DNA of 64,000 nucleotides, taken from contig JAFKKV010000009.1 of NCBI GenBank assembly GCA_017304475.1, positions 248,001-312,000 on the forward strand. Reading direction: 5' to 3'. Within the stretch, counting starts at the first letter, position 1. Each line of letters starts with the position of its first letter. This stretch comes from Hyphomicrobiales bacterium (GTDB taxonomy: Bacteria > Pseudomonadota > Alphaproteobacteria > Rhizobiales > Phreatobacteraceae). The notes under the pieces are model-generated. The model saw nothing but the letters and a program-made list of their open reading frames with translations, was not told the DNA's origin and did not search any database. The translations under genes and the position numbers were made by a program. Below are positions 16,586 to 24,067 of this stretch, in pieces.

Positions 16586-17359
16586 TCAGAGGTGCCGGCC
16601 GCCGTCGACGACGATCGTGCTGCCGGTCGTCAGGCGCAGATGCGTGATGGCCGACACGATGGCGAGGGCGACGTCGTCGGGCTCGGCGACGGTCTTGAGC
16701 GGTGTGGAGGCCGCCTGTTTCTCGACGCCCTCACGCCCGCGGCCGGGAACGAAGTCGGTGGCGACCGCCGCCGGGGCGACCGAAATAACGCGTGTTGCCG
16801 GCGCGAGCACACGCGCCAGGGACAGGCTCATCGTGTCGAGCGCCCCCTTCGAGGCGCAATAGGCGATGGAACTGCCGAGCCCGGTGGTGCCGGAGAGCGA
16901 CGAGACATTCACGACGATGGAATCGCCGCTCGCCCGCAGCAGCGGCGCGAAGGCACGGACAGTGGCGAAGGGACCGCGCACATTGGTGATGAGGATCCGA
17001 TCGAAGGTCGCATCGTCGAGACCGTCGAGATCGGCATGGGGCACGGCACGCGTGACGCCGGCGGAATTGACCAGCACGTCGACCTTGCCGAAACGCTCGC
17101 GCACCACCGCCGCCGCGGCCGCGATGGCGGCCGTGTCCTCCATCGGCAGGTGCAGGGCGACATGGCCTTGGCCCGGAAGCCCCGCGATCAGGGCATCGGC
17201 GCGGTCCTTGCCCGCATTGTAGCCGACGACGACGGCTGCCCCGGCCTGGGCGAGGCGTCTGACGGTGGCGGCTCCGATGCCGTTGCTGCCGCCGGTGACG
17301 ACGGCAACGCGCCCCGCCAGCGCATATTCGCCCTGTCCGCCCTGCCGCACATCGCTCAC
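16586..17359 (-). CDS. Short-chain dehydrogenase/reductase in the homogentisate cluster
   Basis: A classical SDR of about 257 residues with cofactor motif TGGSNGIG (residues 22-29), NSAGV and the catalytic YCASK preceded by a VSSLSGTTG serine. Two in-frame GTG starts exist. The one at 17368 has AGGAG only 1 nt upstream, so I prefer GTG 17359, where the same AGGAG is 10 nt away. It lies between fahA and hmgA on the same strand. This enzyme is not part of the textbook pathway; it may feed a homogentisate precursor or handle a side substrate. Confidence 0.9.
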   Translation of the reverse strand: MSDVRQGGQGEYALAGRVAVVTGGSNGIGAATVRRLAQAGAAVVVGYNAGKDRADALIAGLPGQGHVALHLPMEDTAAIAAAAAVVRERFGKVDVLVNSAGVTRAVPHADLDGLDDATFDRILITNVRGPFATVRAFAPLLRASGDSIVVNVSSLSGTTGLGSSIAYCASKGALDTMSLSLARVLAPATRVISVAPAAVATDFVPGRGREGVEKQAASTPLKTVAEPDDVALAIVSAITHLRLTTGSTIVVDGGRHL

Positions 17360-17500
17360 GTCTTCCACTCCTGCAAAGGTTTGCGGGCCGGCGCGGCTGC
17401 GCGGCCCTTTTTCGACGTCATGCTAGCGCCCCGGACCGGATCCGTCTGTCCCAAGCAAGGGTGACAGGAGCGACGGCGACAGGAGCGACACGGGGGCCGC

Positions 17501-18820
17501 TCAGCCGGCCGGGGCCGGCAGGATCGTGCCGCGACAAAGGCCGAAGCCGATGGAGGCGAAGCCCGCCCGCGCGCAGCGGGCGGTCATCGACAGTTCGTCG
17601 CCGTCCTCAAGGAAAGCGCGGCTCGTCCCATCAGGCAGGCGGATCGGGGCGCTGCCGCCACGGGTGATCTCCAGGAGGCTGCCGAGCGCGTCCGGCCCGT
17701 CGCCGGAAATGGTGCCGGTCCCGTAGAGATCGCCGGCTTCGAGGTTGCAGCCATTGCTGGTCTGGTGGGCGACCATTTGCGCGGGGGTCCAGTAGAGGCC
17801 GGCCGACGAGGCCGTGCCCAGCCGGTGAGCCGGGGCCCCAGCCGCCCTCATCGCGGCCGTCCGCAACCACGCGGAGACCTGGATGTCCACGCCGCCGGCG
17901 CGCTGATCGGCGGCATCGGCGAGATGGGGGAGCGGAGCTGGATCGCCCTCGGGTCGCGCAAAGGCCGCCGCCCGGAACGGCTTGAGCGCCTCCGCCGTGA
18001 CGATCCAGGGCGAGATGGTGGTGGCGAAGCTCTTGCCGAGGAACGGACCGAGCGGCTGATATTCCCAGGCCTGGATGTCGCGGGCCGACCAGTCGTTCAA
18101 AAGGCAGAAGCCGAAAATGTGCCGCCAGGCTTCGGCGATGGCGACGGGTTCGCCCACCGCGCTCGCGCCGCCGAGGACAATGCCGAGTTCCATCTCGTAG
18201 TCGAGCCGCAGGCTCGGCCCGAAGACCGGCACGCTGTCGCCCGGCGGCAGGCGCTGGCCGTTGGGCCGACGGATCGCGGCGCCGTCGACCCGGATGGTCG
18301 AGGCCCGGCCATTGTACCCGATGGGCACATATTTGTAGTTCGGCAGCAGCGGCGCGGTCGGCCGGAACAGGCTTCCGGCATTGGTGGCATGCTGGATGGA
18401 AGCGAAGAAATCGACGAAGCCGCCGGGCCGGGCGGGCAGCAGCATTTCCGCCTCGCCCATGGCGACGAGATGCGGCGCCACCATGCCTTGCGCCGATGAG
18501 CCGGCCTCCAGCCAGCGGACCAGAACCTTGCGCAGGGTGCGCCAGAGCTGCGGTTCCCGGCCCATCAGGGGGCCAAGCGACGGCGCCTTGAGCAGCGCCG
18601 CGGCATCGTCCACCTCGGCCGCCAGCCGATCGGCGATGCCCGCGAGATCGAGAATGTGGTCGCCGATCGCCACGCCTATGCGCGCCGTATCGCCGCCCTT
18701 CCGGCGGAACACGCCGAAGGGCAGGTTCTGTATCGGAAAGTCGGTTTGCGGATCGTTCGCCGCGCCGATCCAGCTCAGGCGGTCGGGCGCATGGGTTTCG
18801 TCGATCTGGCTGTCGGTCAC
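17501..18820 (-). CDS. fahA: Fumarylacetoacetase
   Basis: A 439-residue enzyme that hydrolyses fumarylacetoacetate to fumarate and acetoacetate, the final homogentisate step. Metal ligands by alignment with mouse FAH are D137 (VDFFAS), E209 and E211 (DYEMELG) and D243 (LNDWSARD). The general base is H144 in QHATNAG. The C-terminal domain carries SNGCNLEAGDLYGTGTISG. The start codon is GTG with only a weak GGGG upstream. It is followed after 141 nt by the SDR gene and then hmgA; the upstream neighbour is a LuxR-type regulator on the same strand. Confidence 0.96.
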   Translation of the reverse strand: MTDSQIDETHAPDRLSWIGAANDPQTDFPIQNLPFGVFRRKGGDTARIGVAIGDHILDLAGIADRLAAEVDDAAALLKAPSLGPLMGREPQLWRTLRKVLVRWLEAGSSAQGMVAPHLVAMGEAEMLLPARPGGFVDFFASIQHATNAGSLFRPTAPLLPNYKYVPIGYNGRASTIRVDGAAIRRPNGQRLPPGDSVPVFGPSLRLDYEMELGIVLGGASAVGEPVAIAEAWRHIFGFCLLNDWSARDIQAWEYQPLGPFLGKSFATTISPWIVTAEALKPFRAAAFARPEGDPAPLPHLADAADQRAGGVDIQVSAWLRTAAMRAAGAPAHRLGTASSAGLYWTPAQMVAHQTSNGCNLEAGDLYGTGTISGDGPDALGSLLEITRGGSAPIRLPDGTSRAFLEDGDELSMTARCARAGFASIGFGLCRGTILPAPAG

Positions 18821-18971
18821 CGAGAACCCCGGACATCAGCTGGAAGGTGGCGGGCGCGCCAATCTCGCATGCCGCCGGCCGCGCTCCTGTCACAGCCTCC
18901 GGGGACAGACCCCGGCCCGCCGCCGTGCCAGCGTCGGATTCGATGCCCGGCGAAGGCCGCCCCAACGGCGC

Positions 18972-19757
18972 TCACATCATCAGGCGGCGCATGAGTTCGT
19001 TCTGCGAGCTGATGCCGAGCCGCGCATAGGCGCGCTTGCGATAGGTCAAAACCGTGTTCAGGCCGATATCGAGGCGCAGGCCGATGCCTTCCGAGGTCAC
19101 GCCAAGGCCGATCAGCGCGCAGACCTGCCGCTCGCGCTCGCTCAAGGCCGGCTCCAGCCGCGCCAGGCGCGCCTTGAAACAGGCTTCGACATCATCAGCC
19201 GGCTGAACCGCCATCGCCTCGTCGTGGCGCCACAGCATGGCGAGCAGCATGTCGGCCATGCCGCCGACGCAGCCGATATCCTCGTCGCGGAAATCCGCGC
19301 CACGCCCCCGGTAGAAGTTGAGGCGCATGGTGCGGCCATTGCGGCATTCCGCGACGGTCAGCCGGTGGTCGAGGTGGATGGCCGCATAACACTCGCGGCG
19401 GTAGTCGCCCTTCTCGACATCGTCCGCGTCCATGTCGACGACGACCCTGCGGTCCTCGCCCGCGCGCTCGGACAGGAGCCGCGCCACCGGATCACCGCGC
19501 CAATGGTGCTGCACGTAACGGCCGGCAACCGCCCGGGCGACGCTGCGCGGGCCGCCATTCTCGGCGGCGACGGTCCGGATGCCGCCGCCGGCGGTCGTCG
19601 CGAAGGCCGTCACGTGATCGGCGCCGACGGCGCTGCGCGAAAGATCGAGCAGGCCCGTGTCGAAATGGCTGTGGCCGATCTGGCCGACGAGCTCTGCGAG
19701 AAGCGCCTGCGGGCCGCCGCCCCGCGCCGCGAACCGGCCGGCATCGTGAATCTGCAT
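18972..19757 (-). CDS. LuxR-type transcriptional regulator
   Basis: A 261-residue protein with a C-terminal LuxR helix-turn-helix (LSERERQVCALIGLGVTSEG, then NTVLTYRKRAYARLGI) and an uncharacterised N-terminal domain of about 190 residues, possibly ligand-binding. The N-terminal part has no receiver phosphorylation site. The start MQIHDAG at 19757 is preferred since GGGAGG lies exactly 6 nt upstream; an ATG two codons earlier directly abuts that site. It is on the same strand and upstream of fahA by about 150 nt and divergent from a GntR gene. It is a candidate activator of the homogentisate genes. Confidence 0.86.
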   Translation of the reverse strand: MQIHDAGRFAARGGGPQALLAELVGQIGHSHFDTGLLDLSRSAVGADHVTAFATTAGGGIRTVAAENGGPRSVARAVAGRYVQHHWRGDPVARLLSERAGEDRRVVVDMDADDVEKGDYRRECYAAIHLDHRLTVAECRNGRTMRLNFYRGRGADFRDEDIGCVGGMADMLLAMLWRHDEAMAVQPADDVEACFKARLARLEPALSERERQVCALIGLGVTSEGIGLRLDIGLNTVLTYRKRAYARLGISSQNELMRRLMM

Positions 19758-19812
19758 CGGCATCCTCCCGCCTCGCAGGTGCCGGATCTCGCCGGCTCCG
19801 ATCGTATTCTTA

Positions 19813-19824
19813 TTTGCATGCAAA
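19813..19824. promoter_or_regulatory. Palindromic operator TTTGCATGCAAA between luxR-type and gntR genes
   Basis: A perfect 12-bp palindrome in the 109-bp gap between the divergent LuxR-type and GntR genes, followed by a related GCATGC at 19828-19833. AT-flanked symmetric 10-12 bp sites are typical GntR operators. Its location allows autoregulation of gntR and repression of the homogentisate-side operon. Confidence 0.55.
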
Positions 19825-19866
19825 CTCGCATGCGTGCTAACCAGCTGTCAATCGATGAGGCGTGTC

Positions 19867-20532
19867 ATGGACTTGCAACGGATCACGCCGGCGGTCGGCG
19901 GCTCCCTTCCTCCGCAGCGCCGGTCGCAGGAGGTCTTCTCCCGGCTGCGGCAGGCCATCGTCACCGGCGAATTGCGGCCGAACGAACCCTTGATCGAAGC
20001 GGATATCGCGGCGCGCCTGCAGGTCAGCCGGACACCGGTGCGCGAGAGCATGCAGAAGCTGTCCGCGGCCGGCCTGGTCGTGCCGCGCAAGCGCGGCTGG
20101 GCGGTGCGGGAATTCTCGCTCGAGGACATCGCGATGAATGCCGAGGTGCGGTCCGCGCTGGAGGGCTGCGCCGCCGGGCTCGCGGCACAAAGGGCGACGC
20201 CGGACGACATCGCCCGGCTGTCGGCCATCCATGCCGAGCGCCTGGCGCTGGATCCGGACGACGAGAAGGCCCGCATCAGGACGAACCGCGCATTCCACGA
20301 CGCCATCATCGCCGCCGCCCGCAATCCGAAACTGACGGACGCGATCGATGCCACCGGCCTGTTCTATTTCAACGGCGACATCGTGCGGCTGTCATCCGCC
20401 GAACAGATGGCGCAGGGCAATGCCGACCACGCCCTGATCCTCGAAGCGCTCACCGCAAAGGACGCGGCCGCCGCCGAGGCGCGGATGCGCGCCCATATCG
20501 CGCGCACCGGCCGCATCATCCAGCGCTGCTGA
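19867..20532 (+). CDS. GntR-family transcriptional regulator (FCD domain)
   Basis: A 221-residue regulator. The N-terminal winged helix carries RLRQAIVTGELRPNEPLIEA and IAARLQVSRTPVRESMQKL, the signature of the FadR/FCD subfamily. The C-terminal all-helical FCD domain has NRAFHDAII and a late NADHALILEAL metal/ligand segment. GAGG lies 6 nt before the ATG. It is divergent from the LuxR-type regulator and the homogentisate cluster with a palindrome between them. The effector is probably a carboxylic acid, as in most FCD members. Confidence 0.93.
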   Translation: MDLQRITPAVGGSLPPQRRSQEVFSRLRQAIVTGELRPNEPLIEADIAARLQVSRTPVRESMQKLSAAGLVVPRKRGWAVREFSLEDIAMNAEVRSALEGCAAGLAAQRATPDDIARLSAIHAERLALDPDDEKARIRTNRAFHDAIIAAARNPKLTDAIDATGLFYFNGDIVRLSSAEQMAQGNADHALILEALTAKDAAAAEARMRAHIARTGRIIQRC

Positions 20533-20602
20533 AGCCGTTGAACGCCATACCTGCCGGCGCGCTGGAGCCGTCCCTGGGCCTTTCCGGCGTGGCCGGGTTC
20601 GC

Positions 20603-20695
20603 CTATCCGCTGGCCGACCCCATGATCGGGGGCGCCGGAGCCACAGCAAAGGCCAGAGCGGCGGCGGTCGTTAGGGAACGGAGAGCGTTCATCAT
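20603..20695 (-). pseudogene. Signal-peptide-like 30-codon ORF after the CMD gene, possible remnant
   Basis: An ATG overlapping the CMD stop (ATGA, 20692-20695) opens a frame that begins MMNALRSLTTAAALAFAVAP, which looks like a normal signal peptide, then stops at TAG after 30 codons. The same frame continues for about 29 codons (starting ANPATPERPRDGSS) before a TGA. This could be the decayed start of a secreted-protein gene once coupled to the CMD gene, or a short leader. It is too short for any family assignment. Confidence 0.3.
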
Positions 20696-21111
20696 GCCAC
20701 GCCCTCCTGCTGGACCGGAAACCGGGCGGCGAAGACTTCCTTGGCGGCGAAGAGGCCGTTGAGCGCCGCTGGAAAGCCCGCATAGACCGCCATCTGAATG
20801 ATGATCTCGGTGATTTCGTCCTTGGTCAGCCCGACATTCAGGCCCGCCTCGATGTGAACCTTCAATTGCGGAGTCGCTGTGCCCATCGCTGTCAGCGCCG
20901 CGACAGTGGCGATTTCGCGAGCGCGCAGATCCAGGCCGGGGCGGCTGTAAATGTCGCCGAACGAGAACTCGAACACGTAGTTCGCAAAGTCGGGGGCAAT
21001 GTCCGCCAGAGCGGCGATGACTTTGTGGCCGGCTTCGCCATCGATGTCAGCGAGCGCCCGCTTGCCGCGTTCCAGCCGGCTTTCGCCGGCGCTCGGGGAT
21101 TGCTGCGTCAT
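20692..21111 (-). CDS. Carboxymuconolactone decarboxylase (CMD) family protein
   Basis: A 139-residue CMD-family protein. The core is LRAREIATVAALTAMGTATP, QLKVHIEAGLNVGLTKDE and EIIIQMAVYAGFPAALNGL. No CxxC. Its start lies inside the 3' end of the MerR gene (65-bp overlap in another frame), with GAGG about 11 nt upstream, so expression is tied to MerR. MerR-CMD pairs are common in proteobacteria; the metabolic role is usually unknown. It resembles the CMD protein at 11.7-12.1 kb in layout but differs through most of its sequence. Confidence 0.9.
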   Translation of the reverse strand: MTQQSPSAGESRLERGKRALADIDGEAGHKVIAALADIAPDFANYVFEFSFGDIYSRPGLDLRAREIATVAALTAMGTATPQLKVHIEAGLNVGLTKDEITEIIIQMAVYAGFPAALNGLFAAKEVFAARFPVQQEGVA

Positions 21112-21475
21112 AGTCTTTCATCCTCTGTTCCATGCCGGCATAGCCGGCAATCTTGGTGTCGAGGACGAGAAGGCAGGCTTGCAGTTTGGCCACATGCGCG
21201 CGGACACGCTCGCGGTGCTGTTCAAGCAGCGCACCGCGCTCCGCTTCCGTGCCGACGCCACGCTCCCGCGCGGACGCGTAGCGCAGCATTTCCCGGATAG
21301 GCATCCCGGTCGTCTTGAGGCGGTCGAGAAATTCCATCCAGGTGAGGATCGATGCGTCGTAGTCACGTTGGCCCGATTGGTTCCTGTCGGCATGGGGAAG
21401 CAGCCCGATCCGCTCGTAGTAGCGGATGGTGTGGACCGACAATCCCGAACGCTTCGCCAGCTCGCCAATCTTCAT
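21047..21475 (-). CDS. MerR-family transcriptional regulator
   Basis: A 142-residue regulator. The N-terminal winged helix reads MKIGELAKRSGLSVHTIRYY, then ERIGLLPHADRNQSGQRDYD; a dimerisation coiled coil runs over about residues 75-115. No Cys cluster for metals or Fe-S is seen: a lone Cys occurs in LQACLLVLD, so organic or redox sensing is more likely. It resembles the AdhR/YhdM-like MerR group. It overlaps the CMD gene by 65 bp. A textbook MerR promoter lies directly upstream. Confidence 0.93.
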   Translation of the reverse strand: MKIGELAKRSGLSVHTIRYYERIGLLPHADRNQSGQRDYDASILTWMEFLDRLKTTGMPIREMLRYASARERGVGTEAERGALLEQHRERVRAHVAKLQACLLVLDTKIAGYAGMEQRMKDYDAAIPERRRKPAGTRQAGAR

Positions 21476-21505
21476 GAACGCCCTTCTTTCGTCACGACGC
21501 TGGAG

Positions 21506-21536
21506 AACCTACCGGTTAGAGCGCGCTCTAAGTCAA
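21506..21536 (-). promoter_or_regulatory. MerR-type promoter with 19-bp spacer and perfect palindrome
   Basis: On the minus strand: -35 TTGACT (21531-21536), a 19-nt spacer, and -10 TAGGTT (21506-21511). The spacer region is covered by the perfect 16-bp palindrome TTAGAGCGCGCTCTAA (21516-21531). An overlong 19-bp spacer occupied by a dyad is the hallmark of MerR-activated promoters. It drives the merR-CMD unit, so autoregulation is expected. Confidence 0.8.
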
Positions 21537-21822
21537 CACACCAAATGCACGTTCAGAAAGCGCTCGGAATCCCGCGGCGGCCCACCGAGGCCACAGCGCC
21601 ATCAGCCTCGCCATGACCCGAGGCTTCGCGTGGCGCATGCGAGCGCAGCCGGGCAAGGAGGGCGGTCATCGGTGGGATCATCTGCGCCCGCTGGCACAGC
21701 GCGTCGAGGTCGCGGACGACGCAATTCGCATCAACGGATCGAAGACGGAGACGCCAAGGATGCTGGTTGCGGGCCAAGTGCGGCAATCGCCGGTGGCGAG
21801 CGTGCCCAGAGGCGAACTTTAG

Positions 21823-21912
21823 TGGCGGACAGGGCGGGATTCGAACCCGCGATACGGTTCCCCGTATACACACTTTCCAGGCGTGCGCCTTCAACCACTC
21901 GGCCACCTGTCC
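21823..21912 (-). tRNA. tRNA-Ser(GGA): tRNA-Ser (anticodon GGA)
   Basis: A 90-nt tRNA including an encoded CCA. Acceptor stem GGACAGG pairs with CCTGTCC; D-arm GCCGAGTGGTTGAAGGC; anticodon stem CACGC/GTGTG with loop CTGGAAA (anticodon GGA at 21876-21878). A long class-II variable arm (ATACGG...CCGTAT) and T-loop GGTTCGAATCC follow. It reads UCC and UCU codons. Confidence 0.97.
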
Positions 21913-22080
21913 GTGGAGGGCGCTGATAAAGGCCCGCGCGGCAATTTGCAAGGACGCCACGGCAGGCAATCCCTGCATATCGGCCAAGGCCTCGGCATAA
22001 GCCCCGGATGCGGCGCCGAAAGCCTCAGACAGACGCGGCAACCAGGCCGAATCCGGGGAGAGCCGGGCTGGGCGCCGGCC

Positions 22081-22842
22081 CTATCGGAGCATGAACCAGT
22101 TCAGGAAGGGATTGGCCGGCGGTGCCGGCATGGCGACATGGGGACGCTGGTGGGCGGCGCCATAAGCGACCGGCTGGGCGGTGCGCGGCTGCGCGGCGAC
22201 CTGGGTCAGGTTGTGCTGGCCCGGGGCCCGGACCGCGCGCTGGGAGGCGACTGGAACGGCTGCGCGAACCTGGCCGGCCGGACGCACCACCTCGCTGCGG
22301 CTCGGCTGGGCGAGCCGCATCTGGGCGGTGTGCGGACGTGCAGCAGAGGCGACCCGCGTGCCGGCACGGCGCGTGGCCATGACCGCCGGCTCCGGCCGCG
22401 ACGTGCCCTCGATGACGATGCGGGTCTGGCCGCGCCGCGCCGCGACCATTTCGAACAGGGTGCGGGCATTGCCCGGCGCCAGGCGGATACAGCCATGGCT
22501 GTCGGTCCGGCCGAGCCGGCCGACCATATTGGTGCCGTGAATGGCATAGCCGCCGCGGAAGAAGATCGAATAGGGCATGGGCGCCATGCCGTATTTGCGC
22601 GAGCGCCAGTTCCGCTCCAGCCGCTGCGGGCTATAGGTGCCGACCGGCGTGGCATAGCCGATCCGGCCGGTCGAGACGTTCCAGACATGGCGCTGCTCGC
22701 CGTCGACGATGACGCGCATGGTCTGGCTCGACTTGTCGACCCGGACCACGATCGCCGCATCGGCCCGGCCGACCGTCAAGATCAGGCCGGCGGCCAACGC
22801 AACGGCAGATGCAAGAAATCGCGCGAATCCACGAGAGCGCAT
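22081..22842 (-). CDS. YkuD-type L,D-transpeptidase
   Basis: A 253-residue exported protein with a signal peptide (MRSRGFARFLASAVALAAGL, cleavage near GRADAA). The YkuD catalytic domain covers about residues 30-145, with the conserved IHGT (H102) and SHGCIR motif (H116, catalytic C118). The last 110 residues are a Pro/Ala/Arg/Gln-rich, probably disordered tail ending NPFLNWFMLR. Such enzymes make 3-3 cross-links in peptidoglycan or attach proteins to it. GGAAGGG lies 8 nt before the ATG. It is divergent from mepA, another cell-wall enzyme. Confidence 0.94.
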   Translation of the reverse strand: MRSRGFARFLASAVALAAGLILTVGRADAAIVVRVDKSSQTMRVIVDGEQRHVWNVSTGRIGYATPVGTYSPQRLERNWRSRKYGMAPMPYSIFFRGGYAIHGTNMVGRLGRTDSHGCIRLAPGNARTLFEMVAARRGQTRIVIEGTSRPEPAVMATRRAGTRVASAARPHTAQMRLAQPSRSEVVRPAGQVRAAVPVASQRAVRAPGQHNLTQVAAQPRTAQPVAYGAAHQRPHVAMPAPPANPFLNWFMLR

Positions 22843-23130
22843 GGAATGTCCCTTCCGGTCGGATCCACAGCCGGGATCCCTCCACCTCTGTCGAATTCAA
22901 GTGATTCCTTGTCTTCATCCAGCTGTAAAGATGACTCGGGGATTCACCTTAAGCATTTAGACAAAGCCCGCGCGGCGCGGCGCCCGCATTGCCGGCTGGC
23001 GGGATCGCGACATCTTGGCCTCATCAAGCCGGCGGCGACGCAACAAAGCGTGCCGGCGGCTCGACATGAATGGTTAACGACCTCTTGGCTACACTCGGGC
23101 GATCCGCCTGTCCGTCGCGCCGGAATATCC

Positions 23131-24051
23131 ATGACCCGCTCCGCTGCCGCCGTCGCGGCCCTGCTTTTCGCCCTGGCTTCGCCCGCCTCCGCCCAGGATC
23201 GCGGCACGGTCAATCCGCGGCCGCTGGCGCCGCTCGCCAATCCGAACGATCCCAACGTGCCGGCCAAGGAGATCTTCGGCCGCGCCACGGCGGCGGCGCC
23301 CATGGAGGCGCGTTCGCTCGGCTTCTATTCGCGTGGCTGCCTCGCCGGCGCCACCGCGCTGTCGGTCAATGGCGATGCCTGGCAGGTGATGCGGCTGTCG
23401 CGCAACCGCATGTGGGGCCATCCGGAAATGATCAGCTTCCTGGAGCGCTTCGCGCGGCAGGTGCCGCGCGTGTCCAACTGGCCCGGCATCCTGGTCGGCG
23501 ACATCTCGCAGCCGCGCGGCGGCCCGATGATCACAGGCCATGCCTCGCATCAGATCGGGCTCGACGCCGATATCTGGCTGACCCCCATGCCGCGCCGCGA
23601 ATTGAGCCGCGAAGAGCGCGAAATGACCTCGGCGATCAATATTGTGCGCGCCGACCGGCGCGACATCGATCCCGCGACCTGGACCGGCGAGCATCTCAAG
23701 GTGATCCGTGCGGCCGCCACCGATCCGCGGGTCGAGCGCGTGCTGGTCAATGCCGCGATCAAGAAGGCGCTCTGCCGCGAGGCGACCGGCAACCGCTCCT
23801 GGCTGTCCAAGGTCCGGCCGGTGCCCGGGCACAATTACCACATGCATGTGCGCATCACCTGCCCGGCCGGCTCGGCCAGCTGCCGGCCGCAGGACCCGCC
23901 GCCGGCGGCGGAGGGCTGCGGCGCCGAGCTCGACTGGTGGTTCTCCGACGAGGTGCTGCACCCCAGGCCGAACCCGAACTGGCGGCCGCCGCCGCCGATC
24001 ACCATGGCCGGCCTGCCGGACGGCTGCCGGCAGGTGGTGGTGGCGCGCTAA
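23131..24051 (+). CDS. mepA: Penicillin-insensitive murein endopeptidase
   Basis: A 306-residue periplasmic LAS-family metallopeptidase that cleaves D-Ala-meso-Dap cross-links. A signal peptide is present (MTRSAAAVAALLFALASPAS, cleavage AQ). Zinc-site motifs are GHASHQIGLDADIW (H140, D147) and a late HMHVR His. Paired cysteines (SRGC, ALCRE, ITCP, ASCRP, AEGC, DGCR) suggest disulfides. The length agrees with MepA. The start at 23131 is chosen for the signal peptide; the ribosome-binding site is weak (GGAAT). It is divergent from the YkuD transpeptidase. Confidence 0.95.
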   Translation: MTRSAAAVAALLFALASPASAQDRGTVNPRPLAPLANPNDPNVPAKEIFGRATAAAPMEARSLGFYSRGCLAGATALSVNGDAWQVMRLSRNRMWGHPEMISFLERFARQVPRVSNWPGILVGDISQPRGGPMITGHASHQIGLDADIWLTPMPRRELSREEREMTSAINIVRADRRDIDPATWTGEHLKVIRAAATDPRVERVLVNAAIKKALCREATGNRSWLSKVRPVPGHNYHMHVRITCPAGSASCRPQDPPPAAEGCGAELDWWFSDEVLHPRPNPNWRPPPPITMAGLPDGCRQVVVAR

Positions 24052-24067
24052 AGCCGCGGCCGTCGCC

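Noticed and set aside
18381..20762. 793-codon plus-strand open frame across the fahA, LuxR and GntR genes
   Set aside because: It is antisense to clear fahA and LuxR genes and then overlaps gntR in another frame. The translation is Arg/Ala/Gly-rich with no domain, as expected from GC-rich codon positions.
21537..22080. Possible genes around the tRNA-Ser (for example minus-strand 21553-22041)
   Set aside because: The open frames run through the tRNA on both strands and carry no domain. Apart from the tRNA I see nothing here.
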